A model generated the notes under the pieces. It was not told where the DNA came from and did not search any database. It worked only from the letters and a program-made list of their open reading frames with translations. A DNA stretch of 38,499 nt from Atopobium sp. (lineage in GTDB: Bacteria > Actinomycetota > Coriobacteriia > Coriobacteriales > Atopobiaceae), in the NCBI GenBank assembly GCA_018376005.1, contig JAHACE010000002.1, positions 1 through 38,499 on the forward strand. The letters are read 5' to 3'. This document shows, piece after piece, positions 33,069 through 38,499 of this stretch. Every line of letters begins with the position of its first letter. Within the stretch, counting starts at the first letter, position 1. The translations under genes and the position numbers were made by a program.

Positions 33069-35024
33069 CTACTGCCTGTTAAACTTGTTGATCTTACGGT
33101 CGTAGGTTAGCAGGCCGTTTACCTCTTCCTCAACGTCAGATACCTGGGTATAGACGTATCCCGCAAGGCCTTCAGCCTGCAGCGATTCCGCCTCTTCAAG
33201 CAGCTTTTGAACAGCCGCTCGCCAATCCTTAACTGTGGCAAAATCCCCGTAACCATACGAATGATCAAGTGACGTATGACCTGGTGTCATCTGCGCAAGA
33301 CCACCAAACTTAGAGATTATTACCGCTCGATTCCCTCGTTGCTTCCCGCTCCAACCCGCGCGAAGTGGGCGGAAGTAATTGTGAATGCTCAGAAAATCGC
33401 CACAGTCCTGGTCATACCAACCGCTTGTCGCATCGATTGGACGTGTTGCATCCAAGGTGCGAACAGCCTCAGTAGCTGCACAAGCATCAAACTGTCCCCA
33501 ACCCTCGTTAAAAAGCGTCCAAAAGCCAATCGAAGGATGCCCGTCCAAAAGCTTGACCATTTCCTGACAAGTTTCTGTCCACTCCTTGCGATAACCCTCG
33601 TCACCTGCGGATAAAGCCTCGTGATGACTTGGTGTTGTGTCGTCAAATCGTCCCCAGGTAAAGCTGAACAGCGTCGGCTTCTGACTCGTGTGCCAGGGAC
33701 TATATGCACTACCTCCCGAAACACAGTCCTGCCAAACCAGCATGCCGAGTCGGTCACAGTGGTAGTACCAGCGCTCGCTTTCAATCTTGATATGCTTTCG
33801 CAGCGTATTAAAACCAGCCGATTTCATAGCCTCTACGTCATATACCAGCGCATCATCGGACGGCGCCGTTAGCAATCCGTCAGGCCAATAGCCCTGATCA
33901 AGCACGCCGCACACAAAATATGGCGCGCCATTCAAGTGCACCCTTGGCACACCAGCCTCGTCAGGCTTCACCTCAACAGTACGAAACGCGCAATAGCTCC
34001 GAACAAAATCGACCGCCGCATCATCATGCCAAAGCGTAGCTTCCACGGTATAGAGATACGGCCTCTCCGGCGACCACAACTGCGGTTCATCTACCTGTAG
34101 CTTCGTGCAAATTTCCCCTGCTTCACCCACCAAAAGCCTGGCGAGAAGAACGTCTTGCCCAAGCTCATCCTTGAGCGCAAGTTCCAGCTCCAACGCGCTC
34201 GACTGCGCATTTGCTGATCCGCTTACCTGCACGTTCGCCTTAACTTCAAGTGTGCCAAACATGTCGCCCTTAAACGTCAGCGACTCAAGGTGAGTTGCAG
34301 AAACAACCTCATACCAAACGCTCTGCCAAATGCCACTCTGAGCGGTGTACCATATGTCGCCGCGCAAAAGTCGCTGCTTACCTCGCAGTTGAGAGCCGGT
34401 ATCGCTTGGATCCCAAACGCAAAGCACGAGCTCAGCTGCGTCCGCCACCTCAGCCGCGGTTGCCGTGGTAGGATCCGCAACCTCTCCCGTCGCCGCGCTT
34501 TCCCCTGCCTCGGCCGACCCAAGCAGATTCGTAATGTCAAAAGAAAACGGCAGGTAACCGCCAGTATGTGTGCCAACAAGCTTACCGTTTACAAAACATG
34601 CGCACATCCAGTCGACCGCATCAAAATGCAAAATAAATCGCTGGTCATCGGCCAGTTTTGGCAAGTCAATTTTGCGCCTATACCACAAAAACTCATTTGG
34701 ACGCACCGTTCGACCAACTCCAGAAAGCGGAGCTTCTGGCGAGAACGGCACCACAATCTGCCCATCCCAACGGGAAGGAATCTCCTGTTGCGCGAGGGTT
34801 TCTGCGTCCACCTCGCCATCTACCGGCGCAATCGCATACTCCCACACGCCATTCAACATCGCATACTCTTCGCGCTGCATGCGAGGACGCGGATGCTCAG
34901 GCAACACGTTCGACGCATCAAGCGCCTCTCCCCAAACAGTCGTCAGAGAATTCAGCGTTTCCTCTGTATGCTTTTTGGGTGCACTTGCCAAAACACGACG
35001 AATATCCAGCATCGCATCTCTCAT
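33069..35024 (-). CDS. Glycoside hydrolase family 2 protein with altered nucleophile position
   Basis: This 651-residue protein has the GH2 architecture: a jelly-roll sugar-binding domain (~45-215, with YRRKIDLP, DWMCACFVNGKLVGTHTGGYLPFSFDIT and VWDPSDTGSQLRGKQ), an immunoglobulin-like domain (~240-355) and a TIM barrel with the acid/base Glu507 in WTLFNEGWGQFD. Where the nucleophile Glu is expected (usual S/T-E-F/Y-GG) it reads SKFGG, Lys572. An Ala/Thr/Glu-rich stretch (~169-198) interrupts the jelly roll and looks inserted. GC content is visibly higher than in the purine genes. The start may be 35024 or 35012. Substrate is unknown, and hydrolase activity may be lost or altered. Confidence 0.8.
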   Translation of the reverse strand: MRDAMLDIRRVLASAPKKHTEETLNSLTTVWGEALDASNVLPEHPRPRMQREEYAMLNGVWEYAIAPVDGEVDAETLAQQEIPSRWDGQIVVPFSPEAPLSGVGRTVRPNEFLWYRRKIDLPKLADDQRFILHFDAVDWMCACFVNGKLVGTHTGGYLPFSFDITNLLGSAEAGESAATGEVADPTTATAAEVADAAELVLCVWDPSDTGSQLRGKQRLLRGDIWYTAQSGIWQSVWYEVVSATHLESLTFKGDMFGTLEVKANVQVSGSANAQSSALELELALKDELGQDVLLARLLVGEAGEICTKLQVDEPQLWSPERPYLYTVEATLWHDDAAVDFVRSYCAFRTVEVKPDEAGVPRVHLNGAPYFVCGVLDQGYWPDGLLTAPSDDALVYDVEAMKSAGFNTLRKHIKIESERWYYHCDRLGMLVWQDCVSGGSAYSPWHTSQKPTLFSFTWGRFDDTTPSHHEALSAGDEGYRKEWTETCQEMVKLLDGHPSIGFWTLFNEGWGQFDACAATEAVRTLDATRPIDATSGWYDQDCGDFLSIHNYFRPLRAGWSGKQRGNRAVIISKFGGLAQMTPGHTSLDHSYGYGDFATVKDWRAAVQKLLEEAESLQAEGLAGYVYTQVSDVEEEVNGLLTYDRKINKFNRQ

Positions 35025-35165
35025 TTCTCATGAAGCAGCAGGTACAAGCATTAACAAACTAGCATAACGTATATAGAGCAGGCATATCACAAACATGCCT
35101 AGCGTGACGTATGTATATCATAGCCACTTCGTAAAAGAATTTATATAGCGAGAAAACCGAACAAA

Positions 35166-35191
35166 CCCCAGCTCAGCTATAGGAGCTAGGG
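35166..35191 (-). terminator. Likely terminator after the methyltransferase-like gene
   Basis: On the minus strand a 9-bp stem (35183-35191 with 35166-35174, one G-U pair) is followed by TTTGTTCGGTTTT, 31 bases past the stop at 35223. The T-run is imperfect. Confidence 0.6.
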
Positions 35192-35222
35192 CTTGGCTAA
35201 AAGCAAATGTCCACATTAAACG

Positions 35223-35723
35223 CTAGTGCCTGGGAAACCATGGAATGCAGCGATTGACTCGTTTGCAGTACTCTTTGTACTCATCGCCAAACTGCTCGAA
35301 AAGCCACTTCTCCTCTGTAGCCTGCATCATTACAGTTAAAAGCGCCCAAAACACAAGGGGTAGTGGTAGCAGATAAAGGTTACTAGAGAGCAGTGCTGCA
35401 CCTGACATGACAAACGCAAATGCGGAGTAGATAGGGTTTCTGACCAGCGCATAAACACCAGTGGTTACCAGCTGATTTGAGATGATTTTCTCGCGAAGCT
35501 TTTCTTTGATGGCAGCAGAAACCCAAAGCCAGATGCCCACAACCAGAAAAGCTGTACCTACGGCATGCATTACGCCAACCATTGCTCGAATGCGAAGATA
35601 CGGAAGAAAACCCAGCTTGGACAGGGTGATACACGCAACTGTCAGCGCCGTGATGGCAATCACGTAAGCGGGACCGACGCCAAGCACCGGAAGGTAATCG
35701 TTCTTCTCGTTCTGAGCAGGCAT
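35223..35723 (-). CDS. Isoprenylcysteine methyltransferase-like membrane protein
   Basis: This 166-residue protein has four to five hydrophobic segments (about 15-35, 45-70, 105-125 and 125-142). The conserved ICMT/phospholipid-methyltransferase core follows: TTGVYALVRNPIYSAFAF, then TEEKWLFEQFGDEYKEYCKRVNRCIPWF. These bind S-adenosylmethionine and substrate in the family. Bacterial members methylate unknown lipids or small molecules, so the substrate here is open. GGAG precedes the ATG. It lies between GH2 and a broken ferredoxin gene and appears to be a single-gene unit. Confidence 0.82.
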   Translation of the reverse strand: MPAQNEKNDYLPVLGVGPAYVIAITALTVACITLSKLGFLPYLRIRAMVGVMHAVGTAFLVVGIWLWVSAAIKEKLREKIISNQLVTTGVYALVRNPIYSAFAFVMSGAALLSSNLYLLPLPLVFWALLTVMMQATEEKWLFEQFGDEYKEYCKRVNRCIPWFPRH

Positions 35724-35766
35724 TTGTTAAACTCCGTTCGGTTAGCGATTTGTTAGCTCAAGTTAA

Positions 35767-36358
35767 CTATGCAAACGTAGGACAATGATGCAGGCAACGA
35801 AGACATGCGGCGCACTGGTCCTTAACCCACACAGGTTTCTTATCCTTCATCTGAATGGCTTGAACTGGGCACTTTTGTGCGCAAAGACTACATCCGATGC
35901 ACTTTTCTGAAACCGAGAAGTGCTGCGTCTTCCTTTCATTGTTGTATATGGGATCCATAAAAAGTCTCACTGCGTACGGGACAACGCCCTGCATGTGATT
36001 ACCAACAGATCGCTCTTTGATTCCGCTTAGTACAGCGTCAATATAACTCTCGGCTTTGTTGTTAATTTGCTGGACCTTTGCCTTGTCGCTCAAATCAAAA
36101 ATTGGAGTCCAGGTATCAGGCATTTTGACGCTAAAACCAGCGTTGAGCTCTAGTCCTTTGGAGATTCTGCAAAAACTCACGAGTCGTAATGGGGAGCTCC
36201 CAGTTATAAACTGGCGTCACAATGCCAAGCATCTCATCTTCTGAGAGATTTACCTGGCCGTTTGATACCTCGATCGAGACTGCGGTGTCATCAAACTCCG
36301 CGGCAATTCGTTCGGCAACATATTTGCAATTGCCGGTTGCAGAAAAATACAAAATCAT
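35767..36358 (-). pseudogene. EFR1-family ferredoxin/flavodoxin, broken
   Basis: Two overlapping frames together make one EFR1 protein. The first (36358-36131) has the flavodoxin start MILYFSATGNCKYVAERIAAEF and VTPVYNWELPITTREFLQNL, then runs into a stop after RTRAQRWF. The second (from ~36180 to 35767) resumes at KGLELNAGFSVKMPDTWTP and carries two [4Fe-4S] motifs, CIGCSLCAQKCP and CAACLRCLHHCP. The segment between FLQNL and KGLELNAGFSV that is normal in this family (a strand, a glycine loop and a helix, about 30 residues) is missing. This indicates an internal deletion with a frameshift near 36150-36165. The C-terminus also stops right after the second cluster. The start has a good ribosome site, so decay looks recent. 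Confidence 0.75.
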
Positions 36359-36452
36359 GTGTCCCTCTCCCGCGCGGTGATTGTTAGCCGCACTCCCTTG
36401 ACACTAATAATAAGCCATTTCACCTGGTTAATATCAGTTACTACCCACTATA

Positions 36453-36478
36453 TGAGTGTCCACCACACTGGACACTCA
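36453..36478. repeat. Perfect 10-bp inverted repeat upstream of the SIMPL-like gene
   Basis: Arms TGAGTGTCCA and TGGACACTCA are separated by CCACAC, and CCTTTTT follows on the plus strand. It lies ~97 bases upstream of the gene at 36575, between divergent genes, so it could be an operator or an attenuator. The rest of this 216-bp gap shows nothing clear. Confidence 0.5.
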
Positions 36479-36574
36479 GAATCCTTTTTAAGCCTATGAT
36501 TATTTAACGATGAGAAATAAATTGCCTGTTCAAATGGCTGATTTTTTCTCTAACATCTTTGAAAGGAACACACC

Positions 36575-37129
36575 ATGAAACGAACGATTGACGTATCAAC
36601 AAACCTGAGCACGCAAGTTCCACCTGACACTATTGACGTAGACATCACTATTCGAGGAACTTCCAAGATCCGCGAAGACTGCACAGCCAAATATAATGTA
36701 CTGCAAAAACTTCTGGGATATGATTTCCACGCTAAACTATCCATCAAACAGCACCTTGAAGAAGATCTCGTCGAGAAAATCTGGAAAGCACTCAGTTCAT
36801 GTGGTGATGAAGTGACCTTTTCAGTTGAATTCTCGATAGCACATAACGACACCATTAAAGACAACCTTTCTGTAGATGCTATTGTTATCTGTCGTCAAAA
36901 AGCAAATCTTCTTGCTCATGCTGCCGGAGCAAAGGTGGTTGGGCTTAAGCATGCAGACTACGACTTTAACGGAAGAGAACTAGCGTATAAAGCCTGCGAT
37001 CATATAGCTTTTTGTGAATCTGATTATGGAAACCAAGTTCCTACATTTGATTCATCAGACATAGACATCTGTTGCTACGTCAGCACCTCATGGGACATCG
37101 AGCTGCTCCCACCAGATGATCTACTGTAG
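36575..37129 (+). CDS. SIMPL-domain-like protein
   Basis: This 184-residue protein opens with MKRTIDVSTNLSTQVPPDTIDVDITIRG, similar to the strand order of SIMPL/DUF541 proteins, and later has ANLLAHAAGAKVVGLKHADYD, like the SIMPL helix 'A..LA.AAG..LG'. There is no signal peptide, unlike many periplasmic SIMPL proteins, so it is predicted cytosolic. AAAGGA precedes the ATG. It is a single plus-strand gene ended by a hairpin at 37153. The family's role is poorly defined, and the match is moderate. Confidence 0.5.
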   Translation: MKRTIDVSTNLSTQVPPDTIDVDITIRGTSKIREDCTAKYNVLQKLLGYDFHAKLSIKQHLEEDLVEKIWKALSSCGDEVTFSVEFSIAHNDTIKDNLSVDAIVICRQKANLLAHAAGAKVVGLKHADYDFNGRELAYKACDHIAFCESDYGNQVPTFDSSDIDICCYVSTSWDIELLPPDDLL

Positions 37130-37152
37130 CTGAACAAACCACCGCACTTAAA

Positions 37153-37179
37153 AGGGTTTCTCGCCAGGCGAGAAACCCT
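37153..37179. terminator. Terminator hairpin built from two inverted GGCGAGAA octamers
   Basis: Perfect 13-bp arms (37153-37165 and 37167-37179) lie between the convergent SIMPL-like gene and ABC permease gene. The stem is TTCTCGCC followed by GGCGAGAA with flanks AGGGT/ACCCT. On the minus strand CCCTTTTAAG follows, giving a short T-run. It fits an intrinsic terminator and a repeat-derived element at once. Confidence 0.75.
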
Positions 37180-37260
37180 ACTAGTAGCAGGCTATTTTCA
37201 CTTGCAGGTTTTTCACGGATGCAGTTCGTTTACTGACGGAGCGTCATCTGCGCTCCCCGT

Positions 37261-38469
37261 TTACTGGTAGCGGAGCGATTCCACAGGATTGAGCTTTGAG
37301 GCTCGACGAGCAGGCCAGTAGCCAAAGATGAGTCCGATGCCAATGCAGATTCCCGAGGTGATCATCACGATATTTGGGGTGATGATGGGCGTGATACCAG
37401 TTTCAAGCTGTATCATGCTGCCAAACGAGCCGGCCAGTCCCCACGCTCCGGCGTAGCCCAGGGCAATGCCAATCACACCGCCCATGATGCATATCAAAAT
37501 GGACTCGCACAAGAACTGCTTGGTGATGTCGGACGCGCGAGCGCCAAGGGCTTTACGCAGGCCAATCTCCCTAATGCGCTCCGTCACGTTGGTGAGCATC
37601 ATGTTCATGATGCCAATGCCGCCAACCAGAAGCGAAATACTTGCCGTAGCGGTAACCAGAACCTGGAACGACATCAGCGTGGCATTCATCTGCTCAATAA
37701 TGGACGAGAGCGTCATGACCGTCACGCGGTCTTCTGCCTGCGCCGAAGGAATGTTGAACCAGTCTAGCAACCAGGACTTTGTCTCATCCGCAAGCGCCTT
37801 CATGTCAACGTTTTCGCGAGCGTAACCAAAGACCTGGCTGATAGTTTTGGTGCCCGTCAGGCGAGCTGAATACGTGGAGTACGGTATATAGGCCAGCAGT
37901 GTATCGCCTTGCCCGCCTCCATTTGGGCCACTGTCAACCACGCCCACAATGGTGTAGCTATCGTTGTTGATGCGAACAACCTGTCCAATGGAAGCATCCG
38001 CACTGCCAAAGAGCTTCTCGGCAGATAACTTGTCGAGAAGAACGTTTCTAGACGTATCGTCTACGTCGGACTTTGTGAAGAGCGAGCCCGCGGATGCCTT
38101 GAGGCCCATGACGGTAAAGTAGTCGGGCGTGCAGCCGATAATTCGCGCGTCAAACTGCTTCTCGGCCGAGTTGACGCGGGCCATGGTGGAGTCAATGCCG
38201 GTGACAAGCTCATACCCTGGCACACTGAGCTGCAGCATGTCAAGATCTTGCTGCGTGACCTCGCGGTCTGGCCACGCGTATATCATGACCATACGCGACT
38301 GGTTAAGGCCCAGAGAACTGACCAGCGAATACTTGATGCCGTCGATAAGTGCCGTCATGGCAATAACCGCGCTGATGCCAATAACAATACCCAGCACCGT
38401 CAACAAGCTACGGCCACGGTTGGCGTTGAGCGCAGACAGGGTTTCTCGCAGCAGATCCATCAACCTCAT
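37261..38469 (-). CDS. MacB/FtsX-type ABC transporter permease
   Basis: This 402-residue protein has the MacB layout. A first transmembrane helix lies at ~22-44 (LLTVLGIVIGISAVIAMTALI). A large extracytoplasmic MacB core domain (~45-265) contains GCTPDYFTVMGLKASAG and VLLDKLSAEKLFG. Three further helices (~270-395) form the FtsX domain, with GGIGIMNMMLTNVTERIREIGLRKALGA and a final PARRASKLNPVESLRYQ. It likely exports or releases a lipoprotein, peptide or drug together with an ATPase encoded just upstream (to the right). GGGAGG precedes the ATG. Confidence 0.9.
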   Translation of the reverse strand: MRLMDLLRETLSALNANRGRSLLTVLGIVIGISAVIAMTALIDGIKYSLVSSLGLNQSRMVMIYAWPDREVTQQDLDMLQLSVPGYELVTGIDSTMARVNSAEKQFDARIIGCTPDYFTVMGLKASAGSLFTKSDVDDTSRNVLLDKLSAEKLFGSADASIGQVVRINNDSYTIVGVVDSGPNGGGQGDTLLAYIPYSTYSARLTGTKTISQVFGYARENVDMKALADETKSWLLDWFNIPSAQAEDRVTVMTLSSIIEQMNATLMSFQVLVTATASISLLVGGIGIMNMMLTNVTERIREIGLRKALGARASDITKQFLCESILICIMGGVIGIALGYAGAWGLAGSFGSMIQLETGITPIITPNIVMITSGICIGIGLIFGYWPARRASKLNPVESLRYQ

Positions 38470-38499
38470 AGCGCGACACCTCCCGTCGCGGCGTGTTGC
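38466..38499 (-). CDS. Probable end of the partner ABC ATPase (partial)
   Basis: In one minus-strand frame the last bases read ...QHAATGGVAL followed by TGA, and this stop overlaps the permease ATG as ATGA. Such coupling is usual between MacB-like permeases and a LolD-type ATPase. Only ten residues are visible, so the identity rests on context. Confidence 0.4.
   Translation of the reverse strand, partial: QHAATGGVAL

Larger units (their letters stand above)
848..37174. repeat. Dispersed octamer family GGCGAGAA/TTCTCGCC (14 copies)
   Basis: Copies reading GGCGAGAA on the plus strand start at 848, 22556, 25182, 32180, 34140, 34738 and 37167. Copies reading TTCTCGCC start at 977, 1879, 4389, 12698, 28076, 32043 and 37158. 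Twelve are inside genes in three different reading frames, and two form a terminator stem. Base composition predicts about one copy. The count was made by eye, so copies may have been missed. Confidence 0.6.

Noticed and set aside
35767..36180. Stand-alone ferredoxin gene
   Set aside because: Its N-terminal part (GFSVKMPDTW) is mid-EFR1 sequence and it overlaps the flavodoxin half in another frame, so a broken single gene explains both better.
1..38499. CRISPR arrays, insertion sequences, tRNA or rRNA genes
   Set aside because: No regularly spaced repeats, transposase-like proteins, or cloverleaf/rRNA segments were recognised on either strand.

Overview
The window looks like a chromosomal segment of an anaerobic, medium-GC (about 45 percent by eye) Gram-positive bacterium. 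The gene set and protein style fit Coriobacteriia, perhaps Atopobiaceae (Olsenella/Lancefieldella-like). This placement is an inference from gene content and is not proven. Most of the window (about 0.6-32.9 kb) is one functional block: a selenium-dependent molybdenum hydroxylase (SDMH) and anaerobic purine/urate-type degradation locus, together with its own molybdate uptake, part of molybdenum cofactor synthesis, and a selenium delivery set.

Layout. 0-0.5 kb: the end of a PAS-domain protein, then a strong convergent terminator. 0.6-6.7 kb (minus strand, tightly overlapping): modA-modB-modC, moaA, moaC, a MOSC protein, a MoeA-like molybdopterin-binding protein and a MogA-type adenylyltransferase. 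6.8-11.9 kb (minus): yedF, an EF2568-type cysteine desulfurase, a DUF3343 carrier-like protein, yqeB, selD and an XdhC-like maturation factor. yqeC (plus) diverges from yedF across a perfect palindrome. 12.6-13.3 kb: a membrane-anchored PASTA-like protein that looks unrelated. 13.5-28.8 kb (minus): the catabolic arm, in transcription order ssnA, ygfK, selenium-dependent xanthine dehydrogenase, ygeX, ygeY, ygeW, carbamate kinase, mocA/ygfJ, dihydropyrimidinase (ygeZ/hydA) and ridA. 29.2-32.9 kb: a YheO-type PAS/HTH regulator, an NCS2 purine permease and a second M20 hydrolase. 32.9-38.5 kb: unrelated, more GC-rich genes: a GH2 family protein, an isoprenylcysteine-methyltransferase-like membrane protein, a broken EFR1 ferredoxin, a SIMPL-like protein and a MacB/FtsX ABC permease.

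How it fits together. The permease imports a purine. SsnA deaminates it, and the Mo/Se hydroxylase (with YgfK as probable redox partner) interconverts hydroxylated purines. Dihydropyrimidinase, YgeY and YgeW are thought to open and strip the ring down to 2,3-diaminopropionate and carbamoyl phosphate. YgeX then makes pyruvate plus ammonia, carbamate kinase makes ATP, and RidA would clear the enamine by-products of YgeX. SelD, YedF, the desulfurase, DUF3343, YqeB, YqeC, MocA and XdhC load selenium and cofactor onto the hydroxylase. This kind of cluster is known from enterobacteria, enterococci and clostridia. The contiguous Mo transport plus Moco arm, the linked ridA and the candidate operators are the locally interesting parts.

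The main signal outside the genes is an over-represented octamer, GGCGAGAA/TTCTCGCC. I counted 14 copies by eye, against roughly one expected. It occurs in both orientations, in three reading-frame contexts, and as an inverted pair forming a terminator stem, a pattern reminiscent of DNA uptake sequences. I also found a 29-bp element shared by the ygeX and permease promoters (22/29 identical). All counts and alignments were done by eye, with no database search.
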